NCBI RefSeq assembly: GCF_020166335.1
Contig: NZ_JAIUJR010000010.1
Span: forward strand, 48,261-112,260
Source of the DNA: Winogradskyella alexanderae
Lineage (GTDB): Bacteria; Bacteroidota; Bacteroidia; Flavobacteriales; Flavobacteriaceae
Length of the DNA: 64,000 nucleotides
Reading direction: 5' to 3'
Shown here: one piece after another, positions 1-8,059 of the stretch
Numbering within the stretch: the stretch's first letter is position 1
Layout of the letters: each line of letters starts with the position of its first letter
The notes under the pieces: generated by a model
What the model was told of the DNA's origin: nothing
What the model saw: only the letters and a program-made list of their open reading frames with translations
Database searches by the model: none
Program-made: the position numbers and the translations under genes

Positions 1-800
1 TTGACCAATATTTCGTCGTCCTCTGTTTGAAACATTTCAACGGCCAATAAGCCAACATGTTCAAAGGCAGCTGCGGTTTTCAAAGCAACCAACTCTGCCT
101 TTTTTGCAATTTCATCAGGGATTCTGGCAGGACAAATTACATATTCTACCTGGTTGGCTTCGGGATGAAATTCCATCTCAACTACAGGATATGTTTTTAG
201 ATCACCACAGGTATTTCTAGCAACAATTACTGCCAGTTCATTTTTAAAAGGTATCATTTTTTCGGCAATACATTCTACATTAGGTAGGTCCAAAAGATCA
301 GTGTAGCGTTTAACAATTTTTACACCCTGTCCGTCATACCCAAATCGTGTACTTTTCCAAACAAAAGGATAACTCAGGCCTCCGTTTTCTACTGCTTCAT
401 CAATTTCTGAGGTATATGCAAAACGTGAAAAATCTGCCGTTGGAATGTTATGATCGACATAGAATAATTTTTGATGCGCCTTGTTTTGTATGGTTTTAAG
501 TGTTTTTGAAGATGGATATACTTTTATGCCTTCATTTTCTAGAGCTTCAAGGGCATCTACATTAACATTTTCAATTTCAATAGTGAGAACATCAACCTTT
601 TTGCCAAACGCAACAACCGTTTCAAAATCCATTAAGTCACCAACCATAAATTCATCGCATGCTAATCTTGCCGGAGCATCTTTATTTGGGTCTATAACGC
701 AGGTATAAACATCAAATTTACGAGTAGTGTACAACACCATTTTGCCTAATTGGCCACCGCCTAAAATCCCAAGTTTAAATTTTGAAGAAAAGTAGTTCAT
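1..800 (-). CDS. purK: 5-(carboxyamino)imidazole ribonucleotide synthase PurK (3' end outside window)
   Basis: Reads leftward from an ATG at 798-800 and stays open to the window edge, giving 266 codons of a family usually about 370-390 residues long. It begins with a dinucleotide-fold-like motif (KLGILGGGQLGKM near residues 8-20) typical of PurK, followed by the ATP-grasp central domain (SYPFVWKSTRFGYDGQGVKIV, then ECIAEKMIPFKNELAVIVAR). PurK uses ATP and bicarbonate to make N5-CAIR from AIR in de novo purine synthesis in the cytoplasm. The next gene, on the opposite strand, is also a purine gene (hpt-adk). A TAnnTTTG element lies upstream at 852-859. Identity is secure; only the C-terminus is unseen. 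Confidence 0.95.
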   Translation of the reverse strand, partial: MNYFSSKFKLGILGGGQLGKMVLYTTRKFDVYTCVIDPNKDAPARLACDEFMVGDLMDFETVVAFGKKVDVLTIEIENVNVDALEALENEGIKVYPSSKTLKTIQNKAHQKLFYVDHNIPTADFSRFAYTSEIDEAVENGGLSYPFVWKSTRFGYDGQGVKIVKRYTDLLDLPNVECIAEKMIPFKNELAVIVARNTCGDLKTYPVVEMEFHPEANQVEYVICPARIPDEIAKKAELVALKTAAAFEHVGLLAVEMFQTEDDEILV

Positions 801-851
801 CTGCTAATTCTACTTTGATGGAGTTCTATAATTAAATTATCAAGTTTGTGG

Positions 852-859
852 CAAAAATA
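852..859 (-). promoter_or_regulatory. Probable -7 element of purK
   Basis: Read on the minus strand this is TATTTTTG, matching the Bacteroidota -7 consensus TAnnTTTG, about 50 bases upstream of the purK start. No clear -33 TTG at the expected spacing was found, so the call rests on the -7 element alone. Confidence 0.45.
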
Positions 860-923
860 CACTAATTATGCTACATTTTTTTAAAATCACAATTCAAAAA
901 TAGTCTAACGTTAATCAAATGAT

Positions 924-931
924 TATCTTTG
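924..931 (+). promoter_or_regulatory. Probable -7 element of hpt-adk
   Basis: TATCTTTG matches TAnnTTTG and lies 22 bases before the TTG start at 954. With a start site a few bases downstream, the 5' leader would be short. No convincing -33 TTG partner was seen. Confidence 0.5.
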
Positions 932-953
932 TTTTTCTAAAATTTAATACAAC

Positions 954-2063
954 TTGATTAAGCTTCACGATTTATATTTCAAGCCTTTTATTTCTGAAGA
1001 GGAAATTCAAGAGGCCATACAAAAAATGGTGGATGAAATTGTTGATGATCTGGGAGATGAAATGCCGGTTTTTGTTGGGATACTCAATGGATCATTTATG
1101 TTGGTTAGTGACTTTGTGAAGTTGTACCCCAAACCTTGTGAAGTTACTTTTATTAAACTCGCCTCTTACGAAGGGGTTAAATCAACAGAAGACATTCAAC
1201 GTTTAATAGGTTTAACACAAGATCTTACAGGCAGGACAGTAGTGATTTTGGAAGATATTATTGATTCTGGAAATACGTTAGAAGAGGTTCATAGAATATT
1301 TAGAAATGAAAACGTAAAACAGCTTTTAATAGCAACGCTTTTCTATAAACCAGAAGCTTACGATAAAGACTACAAACTCCATTATATTGGAATGGAAATA
1401 CCGAATAAATTTATAGTAGGCTATGGTTTGGATTACAAAGGATTAGGGAGAGACATGCCAGCTGTATATCAATTAAAAACAACGCAATATATGACTAATC
1501 TTGTTTTATTTGGCCCTCCAGGCGCAGGCAAAGGAACACAAGCTAATTTTTTAAAGGAAAAATATGATTTAGTACACATTTCTACAGGAGATGTCTTTAG
1601 GTACAACATTAAAAACGAAACAGCCTTAGGTATGTTAGCTAAATCCTATATGGACAAAGGAGAATTAGTCCCTGATCAGGTCACTATTGATATGTTGAAT
1701 AAAGAAGTTGAGAAAAATTCTGATGCAAAAGGATTTATTTTCGATGGTTTTCCCAGAACAAATGCGCAAGCTAAAGCCTTAGATCAATTAATGGAGTCAA
1801 AAGATTCGCAGATTAATGCAATGGTAGCCTTAGAGGTGGATGATGAGGTTTTAGTACAACGCTTGTTAGAGCGTGGTAAAACAAGTGGTAGGGCAGACGA
1901 CGCAGATGAGAGCATCATTCGAAATAGAATTAAGGAATACTACGATAAAACCGCCATCCTTAAAGACTACTACTCAAATCAGGATAAATATTATGGTGTT
2001 GATGGTGTTGGTAGCATTGAGGAAATCACGGTACGCTTGAGTGGGGTTATAGATAAATTATAA
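954..2063 (+). CDS. adk: Fused hypoxanthine phosphoribosyltransferase - adenylate kinase
   Basis: A 369-residue protein with two complete enzymes in one frame. Residues 1-179 are a type I phosphoribosyltransferase of the Hpt family with the PRPP loop VVILEDIIDSGNT (about 96-108). It would salvage hypoxanthine (and perhaps guanine) to the nucleotide. Residues 180-369 are adenylate kinase: P-loop GPPGAGKGT (187-195), NMP-binding STGDVFR, DGFPRT (264-269), and a short LID without zinc cysteines. There is no linker: the Adk part begins with its own Met (codon at 1491). The start is TTG at 954, because the Hpt N-terminus MIKLHDLYFKPFISEEE is conserved and lies upstream of the first ATG in frame (1026). 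Fusion couples IMP/GMP salvage to AMP+ATP interconversion. I recall such fusions in other Flavobacteriia; this was not checked. Confidence 0.95.
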   Translation: MIKLHDLYFKPFISEEEIQEAIQKMVDEIVDDLGDEMPVFVGILNGSFMLVSDFVKLYPKPCEVTFIKLASYEGVKSTEDIQRLIGLTQDLTGRTVVILEDIIDSGNTLEEVHRIFRNENVKQLLIATLFYKPEAYDKDYKLHYIGMEIPNKFIVGYGLDYKGLGRDMPAVYQLKTTQYMTNLVLFGPPGAGKGTQANFLKEKYDLVHISTGDVFRYNIKNETALGMLAKSYMDKGELVPDQVTIDMLNKEVEKNSDAKGFIFDGFPRTNAQAKALDQLMESKDSQINAMVALEVDDEVLVQRLLERGKTSGRADDADESIIRNRIKEYYDKTAILKDYYSNQDKYYGVDGVGSIEEITVRLSGVIDKL

Positions 2064-2073
2064 ATAACAACGC

Positions 2074-2280
2074 ATGTTTTTTATTAATCCTTTAGGAGCC
2101 TTAATCATAATAGTGTTGTCTGTTTTATTTTTTCTCTTGCCAATTTTGGCTCTCATTAGCATTTTAAGAAATAAATTTGAAGACAATGACAAGTTAATTT
2201 GGGTAATAGTGGTCTTATTACTTCCTTATTTTGGATCTATCATATATTTCATCATAGGTCGGAAGAAAAGACTCTCGTGA
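2074..2280 (+). CDS. Small PLDc_N-type membrane protein
   Basis: A 68-residue protein with two hydrophobic helices (about 5-30 and 42-62) separated by a charged loop (RNKFEDNDKLIW), ending in a basic tail (GRKKRLS). The pattern N-terminal TM, short loop with a conserved Trp, then LLPYFGSIIYFIIGRK is that of the phospholipase D N-terminal domain family (PLDc_N), here standing alone without catalytic HKD motifs. It is probably an inner-membrane protein of unknown function. It follows hpt-adk by 10 bases and precedes obgE by 50, so it may be co-transcribed. Confidence 0.75.
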   Translation: MFFINPLGALIIIVLSVLFFLLPILALISILRNKFEDNDKLIWVIVVLLLPYFGSIIYFIIGRKKRLS

Positions 2281-2330
2281 AAATTAACACCAAAAATTGA
2301 TTAAAATTTCCACTTTCGTGGGATACTGAC

Positions 2331-3329
2331 ATGACAGAAGGAAATTTTGTAGATTACGTAAAGATGCATGTGGCTTCAGGTAATGGAGGAAAGGGATCTG
2401 CGCATTTACACCGCGAAAAATATATCCAAAAAGGTGGTCCAGACGGTGGCGACGGTGGCCGTGGAGGCCATGTTATTCTGAGAGGAAATTCTAATCTTTG
2501 GACACTAATTCATCTAAAGTTTAAGCGTCATATAAAAGCGGGTCACGGTGAGCACGGCAGTTCAGGCAGAAGTACAGGTGCTGATGGGCAAGATGCCATT
2601 ATTGAGGTTCCGTTAGGAACTGTTGTTAGGGATACTGATACAAATAAGATACTATTTGAAATTACCGAAGATGGAGAGGAAAAAATAGTAGCAGAAGGAG
2701 GTAAAGGTGGCCGAGGTAATTGGCATTTCAAAAGTGCCACCAACCAAACACCTCGTTATGCCCAACCAGGTATTCCACTTGAAGAAAAAAATATTACACT
2801 AGAGTTAAAAGTCCTTGCAGATGTTGGTCTTGTTGGTTTTCCTAATGCAGGAAAATCTACATTGCTATCTGTATTAACTTCAGCAAAACCCAAAATAGCA
2901 GACTACGAATTTACAACCTTAAAACCTAATTTGGGAATTGTGAAATATCGGGATTATCAGTCGTTTGTAATGGCAGATATACCAGGTATTATTGAAGGTG
3001 CAGCAGAAGGAAAGGGTCTTGGCCACTATTTTTTAAGGCATATAGAACGAAATTCAATATTACTATTTCTTATTCCGGCTGATTCAAAAGATATTGTTGA
3101 GCAATATGAAATCCTAATTGACGAATTGAGACGCTATAATCCCGAAATGCTAGACAAAGAGAGATTCGTAGTAATTTCAAAATCGGATATGTTAGATGAA
3201 GAATTAAAGTCTGAAATATCAACTATTTTAGATAGAGATCTTGAAGCTGATTATATGTTTATTTCCTCAGTAGCACAGGAGGGTTTAACTGAATTAAAAG
3301 ATAAACTTTGGGCAATGTTAAACCAATAG
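2331..3329 (+). CDS. obgE: GTPase Obg/CgtA
   Basis: A 332-residue ribosome-assembly and stress GTPase. Residues 1 to about 160 form the glycine-rich Obg fold ([32 protein letters not shown]). The G domain follows with G1 GFPNAGKST, the Obg switch region [16 protein letters not shown], and G4 SKSD in place of the usual NKxD. The C-terminal Obg domain found in some Firmicutes is absent, as in most Bacteroidota proteins. It binds the 50S subunit late in assembly. The ion-channel gene starts 8 bases after its stop, suggesting one transcript. Confidence 0.96.
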   Translation: MTEGNFVDYVKMHVASGNGGKGSAHLHREKYIQKGGPDGGDGGRGGHVILRGNSNLWTLIHLKFKRHIKAGHGEHGSSGRSTGADGQDAIIEVPLGTVVRDTDTNKILFEITEDGEEKIVAEGGKGGRGNWHFKSATNQTPRYAQPGIPLEEKNITLELKVLADVGLVGFPNAGKSTLLSVLTSAKPKIADYEFTTLKPNLGIVKYRDYQSFVMADIPGIIEGAAEGKGLGHYFLRHIERNSILLFLIPADSKDIVEQYEILIDELRRYNPEMLDKERFVVISKSDMLDEELKSEISTILDRDLEADYMFISSVAQEGLTELKDKLWAMLNQ

Positions 3330-3337
3330 TGTAAGCT

Positions 3338-4051
3338 ATGAAGGCATACTTAAAGAGTATTGTAGAATACAACGATAACAGACTTAGTAGGGGCTTTGCT
3401 TTTTTTATTCAGTTTTTAATTGTCCTATCTGTTATAACATTTTCTTTAGAAACATTACCAAGTTTAGAACCACGAACGAAAGTTGTTTTGCAATCTATTG
3501 AAATCTTTTGTGTAGTGGTATTTACCTTAGAATATTTGGCAAGAATTTATGTGGCAGACCAAAAATTGAGATTCATTTTTAGCTTTTTTGGAATAATTGA
3601 CCTATTGGCAATCCTGCCATTCTATTTGTCTTTTGGCGTAGACCTCAGATCGTTGAGGGTTTTAAGAATGTTTAGGTTATTTAGACTTTTAAAATTAGTA
3701 CGCTATAACAGAGCCATGCGTCATTTTAGTAAAGCCATGCTTTTGGCCAAGGAGCAGATAATATTGTTTATGGCCATTACACTTGTCCTTATATATTTTG
3801 CTGCTGTTGGCATTTATTATTTCGAAAATGAAGCACAACCAGAACACTTTTCATCAATTTTTGATAGTTTGTGGTGGTCTATTGTAACCTTAACTACGGT
3901 TGGTTATGGAGATGTGTATCCTATAACAGTAGGTGGAAGAATCTTTACTTTTTTTATACTCTTAATTGGTCTTGGTATTGTAGCTATACCAACAGGAATA
4001 ATTTCATCCTCTTTGACTAAAGTCGTAGAATCCAAGGGTGAACTGGAATAG
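3338..4051 (+). CDS. Voltage-gated-type potassium channel (six-TM ion transporter)
   Basis: A 237-residue inner-membrane protein with the six-TM Kv layout. S1 is at about 20-38 and S2 at 48-68. S4 is marked by regularly spaced arginines (RSLRVLRMFRLFRLLKLVR, about 104-122). S5 is at 140-160. The pore loop carries the selectivity filter TVGYGD (187-192), and S6 follows to about residue 225. The filter predicts K+ selectivity, and the S4 arginines predict voltage sensing. There is no cytoplasmic RCK or cyclic-nucleotide domain; the protein stops soon after S6. It directly follows obgE. Confidence 0.92.
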   Translation: MKAYLKSIVEYNDNRLSRGFAFFIQFLIVLSVITFSLETLPSLEPRTKVVLQSIEIFCVVVFTLEYLARIYVADQKLRFIFSFFGIIDLLAILPFYLSFGVDLRSLRVLRMFRLFRLLKLVRYNRAMRHFSKAMLLAKEQIILFMAITLVLIYFAAVGIYYFENEAQPEHFSSIFDSLWWSIVTLTTVGYGDVYPITVGGRIFTFFILLIGLGIVAIPTGIISSSLTKVVESKGELE

Positions 4052-4099
4052 TTAAAATTGAGCTGAAAACCTTCTTTTTTTAATATCTTTAAATTAAAA

Positions 4100-4621
4100 A
4101 TGAAAGCGTTAAAATACATCTTACTTTTTGCATTTATGAGTTCCTGTGGTCCTTTAATTTATTATGACTACGAGGAAACCACAGATTTTACTCAATACAA
4201 ATCTTATAGTTATTTTGATGATATGGAGACTGGACTTAGTGTGTTAGACCAAAAGCGCATTATGCGAGCTATAGATGCTGAATTACAGAAAGTTGGTATA
4301 GAACGTAAAACCAATGCTGATTTTTATATTGACATCAGTAGCAGAGATATACAGCCAACAACCAATTCTAGTTTCGGAATTGGAATGGGAGGCACTGGTG
4401 GAAATGTAGGAGGTGCAATATCTGTTGGTGTGCCTGTTGGTGGCAATTTACTGTCTAGAGAGATAACAATAGATTTTGTAGATTTGAGTGAAGGCGAAAA
4501 ACTCGTTTGGCAAGCCGTCTGCGAGTCACTTTACAAACCAAATGATACACCTGAAAAGCGAGACGAACATTTTAATAAATTAATAGGAAGAATATTTAGT
4601 AAGTATCCACCCAAGGGTTAA
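4100..4621 (+). CDS. DUF4136 family lipoprotein
   Basis: A 173-residue protein with a lipoprotein signal peptide (KALKYILLFAFMSSCG; acylated Cys about residue 16). The mature part resembles DUF4136: aromatic-rich YDYEETTDFTQYKSYSYF, a di-helical segment (QKRIMRAIDAELQKVGIERK), then a glycine-rich loop (about 92-115) and a strand EGEKLVWQAVCES. Members are predicted to sit on the periplasmic face of the outer membrane; the function is unknown. A TATCTTTA element at 4084-4091, with TTG 23 bases upstream, may be its own promoter. A TPR protein follows after 18 bases. Confidence 0.8.
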   Translation: MKALKYILLFAFMSSCGPLIYYDYEETTDFTQYKSYSYFDDMETGLSVLDQKRIMRAIDAELQKVGIERKTNADFYIDISSRDIQPTTNSSFGIGMGGTGGNVGGAISVGVPVGGNLLSREITIDFVDLSEGEKLVWQAVCESLYKPNDTPEKRDEHFNKLIGRIFSKYPPKG

Positions 4622-4639
4622 TATTAATTCCTAATTGTT

Positions 4640-5593
4640 ATGTACAAGTTAATATGCTTTGTTTTCTTCTCACATATAGGCTTTGGTCAAAGTGCTATTG
4701 AAAAGACTCAAAGTTTTATGGAGGCCAAAAAATATGTTATGGCCCAACAAGAAATACAAAACTATCTTGAACTAAATCCAAAAAGTATTAGAGCTATAGA
4801 GTTGTTAGGAGATTCTTACGCCTACCAACGCAAATGGGATAGAGCGATTGAGCAGTATAAAAAGCTTAAAGAAAATTATCCTAATAATGCAAACTACCAC
4901 TACAAATATGGAGGTGCTTTAGGCATGAAAGCAAGAAGTATTAGCAAATTTAAAGCACTAGGAATTATAGGAGACATAAAGCAATCCTTTTTAACTGCGT
5001 CCTCATTAGACAAATCGCATATAGACACACGTTGGGCCTTGGTAGATTTGTATGTCTCTTTGCCAGGAATTGTTGGAGGAAGCTACGCTAAAGCTTTAAA
5101 GTACGCTGAAGAACTTGAAAAATTATCAAAGGTGGACGGTTATCTTGCGAAAGGATACGTTTATGAATATGATAATGAACCAGAGTTAGCAGAGAAGTAT
5201 TATAAATTGGCCATTAAAGTTGGTGGATCAGTTACCTGTTATGAGAAACTTTCTAATTTTTATGATAAACAAAAACGACCAGATAAAGCATTAGGTACTC
5301 TAGAAATATCTAAAGAGAAACATCAGCGCAATGCCATACATTACCAAATCGGAAAGGTGTGTGCAGAATACAATATTCAATTGGACAAAGGCGAAAAATC
5401 TCTAGCGGTATATCTGGCGAATTATTCGGCAAAAGACGGTGTGCCTAAGGAATGGGCCTATTATCGCTTGGCGCAAATAAATCGACATAAAAATGACAAA
5501 TCCAACGCGCTTTTTTGGATTGAAAAGGCAATTACAGGCTTGCCAAATATAGATGTCTTTCATTCTGAACAAGAGGCTATTTTAAAACTCTAA
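4640..5593 (+). CDS. Secreted TPR-repeat protein
   Basis: A 317-residue protein with a short signal peptide (to about residue 17, ending FGQ) followed by tetratricopeptide-type helix pairs. Examples are MEAKKYVMAQQEIQNYLELNP, LLGDSYAYQRKWDRAIEQYKKL and EPELAEKYYKLAIKVGG. Such repeats act as protein-binding scaffolds, and the signal peptide places this one in the periplasm. No catalytic motif is visible. It follows the DUF4136 gene by 18 bases, so the two are probably expressed together. Partners cannot be inferred. Confidence 0.8.
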   Translation: MYKLICFVFFSHIGFGQSAIEKTQSFMEAKKYVMAQQEIQNYLELNPKSIRAIELLGDSYAYQRKWDRAIEQYKKLKENYPNNANYHYKYGGALGMKARSISKFKALGIIGDIKQSFLTASSLDKSHIDTRWALVDLYVSLPGIVGGSYAKALKYAEELEKLSKVDGYLAKGYVYEYDNEPELAEKYYKLAIKVGGSVTCYEKLSNFYDKQKRPDKALGTLEISKEKHQRNAIHYQIGKVCAEYNIQLDKGEKSLAVYLANYSAKDGVPKEWAYYRLAQINRHKNDKSNALFWIEKAITGLPNIDVFHSEQEAILKL

Positions 5594-5668
5594 AAGATTT
5601 TTATCAATTCATACCTCACTATTTAGGTGTTTTTATTTTGCTAATTATTTGTTAAAAACGAATTTATG

Positions 5669-5689
5669 ATAGTAATACTATTATATTTG
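5669..5689 (+). promoter_or_regulatory. Promoter -7 element with abutting palindrome (candidate TetR operator)
   Basis: ATAGTA-A-TACTAT (5669-5681) is a perfect inverted repeat with 6-bp arms. It lies directly against TATATTTG (5682-5689), a match to the Bacteroidota -7 consensus. The TetR-family gene starts at 5708. A protein on the palindrome would overlap the -33/-7 spacer and block RNA polymerase, the usual layout of TetR autorepression. That this TetR protein binds it is inference. Confidence 0.55.
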
Positions 5690-5707
5690 CAGACAAATAT
5701 TTTAAGT

Positions 5708-6382
5708 ATGATAAATTTACTATCAAATTTAAAGATATCAGTTCCAGATAAAATCTTCATCAAAGATCCAGAGTCTTCTGATTTAGGCAAGCGTATTATT
5801 GAGCACAGTATCTTATTGATTGAAGAAATTGGATTTGACAATTTCACTTTTAAAAAGTTAGGAGCCAAAATAGGTTCTAACGAAAGTTCTATTTATCGTT
5901 ATTTTGAAAGCAAACATAAACTATTACTTTATCTCACATCTTGGTATTGGGCATGGATTGAATATCAATTGGTATTTGCAACGCATAATATCCCAAATAA
6001 AAAGGAACAATTATTTAAGGCAATTGAAGTTGTAACTAAATCAATAAAAGAAGATGTAGCTTTTTCCCATATAAACGAGGTTGTATTAAATAGAATTATT
6101 GTAAATGAATATTCTAAAAGCTACCTGACTAAAGAGGTAGATAATGAGAACGAAGAGGGATATTTTGCAATTTATAAGCGACTAATAACACGACTAAGCG
6201 GTATTATCTCAAATGTAGATAACTCTTATGAATACCCTTTGAGTTTAGCCAGTACAATTGTTGAGGGTGCATTACATCAGCATTTTTTAAAATCGCATTT
6301 TAGGACAATTACAGATTGCGACCAAGATATTACACCAACTGATTTCTTTACGAACCTAACCATAAAAGTTTTAAATATTTAA
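5708..6382 (+). CDS. TetR/AcrR family transcriptional regulator
   Basis: A 224-residue regulator from the ATG at 5708; a longer frame from 5666 would start inside the promoter and is rejected. An N-terminal helix-turn-helix is clear: GKRIIEHSILLIEEIGFDNF, then KKLGAKIGSNESSIYRYFESKHKLL (about residues 25-75), the standard TetR pattern with YRYF in the recognition helix. The C-terminal part (80-224) is the variable ligand-binding and dimerisation region. It ends 3 bases before the ABC exporter gene, so it is the first gene of the TetR-ABC-HlyD-TolC operon and probably represses it until an exported compound binds. Confidence 0.9.
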   Translation: MINLLSNLKISVPDKIFIKDPESSDLGKRIIEHSILLIEEIGFDNFTFKKLGAKIGSNESSIYRYFESKHKLLLYLTSWYWAWIEYQLVFATHNIPNKKEQLFKAIEVVTKSIKEDVAFSHINEVVLNRIIVNEYSKSYLTKEVDNENEEGYFAIYKRLITRLSGIISNVDNSYEYPLSLASTIVEGALHQHFLKSHFRTITDCDQDITPTDFFTNLTIKVLNI

Positions 6383-6385
6383 CAG

Positions 6386-8047
6386 ATGAACACAAAAAAA
6401 ACGATCTTAACACCTTGGCAGAGATTCATTGGGATTTTGAGATTAGAAAAGAAGGATTTACTCCAGGTTATTTATTATGCTGTTTTTTCTGGTCTTATTA
6501 GCCTAACATTGCCACTTGGAATACAGGCAATTATAAACTTAATTCAAGGTGCTCAGGTAAGCACATCTTGGATTGTATTGGTTGTATTGGTAACACTTGG
6601 TGTAGCTTTTGTTGGTGTTTTACAAGTTATGCAAATGCGTATCATAGAAACTGTACAACAGCGCATATTTATGCGTGCATCGTTTGAGTTTACATACCGC
6701 TTTCCTAAAATAAGAATGGATGAGTTGCGTAACTACTATCCACCAGAGTTAGCCAACCGATTTTTTGATGTCTTAACAGTACAAAAAGGTTTGGCAAAAC
6801 TACTTATTGATGTACCAACTGCGGTACTTCAAATTGTGTTTGCATTAATTTTATTATCATTTTACCATCCATTTTTCATTGCTTTTGGTATTCTGCTAAT
6901 AATTCTCATTTACATTGTTTTTAAGTTTACCATCCAAAAGGGTATGCAGACAAGTCTACAAGAATCCAAGAAAAAATATATGGTGGCACATTGGATTCAA
7001 GAAGTTGCGCGTGCAATAACGAGTTTTAAAGTATCTGGCAAAACATCATTAGCCCTAGATAAAAACGACAAATTAGTAGACGGGTATCTCGTAGCAAGAG
7101 AAAGTCACTTCAAGATTTTGATCTTACAATTTATCCAGATGGTTGGTTTTAAGGTAATTGTTACTGCAGGCCTTTTATTAATAGGTGGGTTACTAGTTTT
7201 AAGCCAAGAAATGAATATTGGTCAATTTGTTGCAGCAGAATTAATCATACTATTGGTAATTGGATCGGTGGAGAAGCTCATTCTTGGTTTAGAGCCATTC
7301 TATGATGTATTAACGTCTTTAGAAAAAATGGGTCAGGTCGTAGATAAAAAAATAGAGGGTCTTGAAGGTATTAAAATTGATGAATCACAAGACCTTAAAA
7401 TAGAACTCGAAAAGGTTAGTTATCATGTTCCTAATAGATCTATCCATATATTAAAGGATATTTCGTTGACGATTACACCAGCTAGTAGAGTTTTAATTCA
7501 AGGTCCAAGTGGTTCAGGAAAATCAAGTTTATTAAGAATTATTTCTGGTATTATAGAACCTACATCAGGACGAATATTTGTTAACGACGAAGCATTGCAG
7601 AATATACAGTTAAATAGTTACCGTTCACTATTAGGTCTTACCTTATCTGAAGAAACACCATTTGAAGGAAGTATACGAGACAATTTAACCTTAGCTGATG
7701 CCAATATTTCAGACCATGAAATACAAGATGTGATTGAAAAAGTAGGTTTGAGGGATTATTTAAAAGAAACAGAAAGAGGCCTAGAAACCATAATTTATCC
7801 AGAAGGTAGGCAAATGTCCTTTACGACGGCTAAGAAAATGATTTTGGCGCGTGCTATTCTTAAAAAACCAAAGGTCTTAATTTTAGAGGAACCTTTAGAG
7901 CACTTTGAGCAGAAAGAAGCACAACGATTAATAACCTTATTAACTGATGCTAACAATCCATGGGCTTTAATTGTAGTAAGTTTTAATCCAGATTGGGCTA
8001 GTCAATGTACAGATGTGATTACACTTGAGAAAGGTGAAATAATTTAA
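6386..8047 (+). CDS. ABC transporter half-unit (TM + ATPase domain) with degenerate ATPase motifs
   Basis: A 553-residue exporter subunit. Residues about 25-300 form the type I exporter transmembrane domain, with hydrophobic helices such as IYYAVFSGLISLTLPLGIQ and ALILLSFYHPFFIAFGILLI. Residues 340-553 are the nucleotide-binding domain. Walker A is intact (GPSGSGKSS, 373-381). The Q-loop region lacks its glutamine (LTLSEETPFEGSIRDNL). The signature LSGGQ is replaced by MSFTT. Walker B reads KVLILEEP (496-503), with Glu for Asp. The D-loop is LEHFE, and the H-loop His is missing (VVSFNPDWA). It may bind ATP but hydrolyse it poorly. HlyD and TolC genes follow, so it is the inner-membrane part of a three-component envelope-spanning exporter; the substrate is unknown. 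Confidence 0.88.
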   Translation: MNTKKTILTPWQRFIGILRLEKKDLLQVIYYAVFSGLISLTLPLGIQAIINLIQGAQVSTSWIVLVVLVTLGVAFVGVLQVMQMRIIETVQQRIFMRASFEFTYRFPKIRMDELRNYYPPELANRFFDVLTVQKGLAKLLIDVPTAVLQIVFALILLSFYHPFFIAFGILLIILIYIVFKFTIQKGMQTSLQESKKKYMVAHWIQEVARAITSFKVSGKTSLALDKNDKLVDGYLVARESHFKILILQFIQMVGFKVIVTAGLLLIGGLLVLSQEMNIGQFVAAELIILLVIGSVEKLILGLEPFYDVLTSLEKMGQVVDKKIEGLEGIKIDESQDLKIELEKVSYHVPNRSIHILKDISLTITPASRVLIQGPSGSGKSSLLRIISGIIEPTSGRIFVNDEALQNIQLNSYRSLLGLTLSEETPFEGSIRDNLTLADANISDHEIQDVIEKVGLRDYLKETERGLETIIYPEGRQMSFTTAKKMILARAILKKPKVLILEEPLEHFEQKEAQRLITLLTDANNPWALIVVSFNPDWASQCTDVITLEKGEII

Positions 8048-8059
8048 AGAGGAAAGATT

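Noticed and set aside
481..708. 75-codon plus-strand frame inside purK
   Set aside because: Antisense shadow of a well-conserved enzyme; no coding features of its own. The same holds for the other frames opposite ftsH, eno, obgE, rarA and the ribosomal genes.
5666..5707. Extended N-terminus for the TetR regulator (MIVILLYLQTNILS)
   Set aside because: It would start inside the palindrome/-7 promoter region, and the added residues do not resemble a TetR N-terminus; the ATG at 5708 fits.
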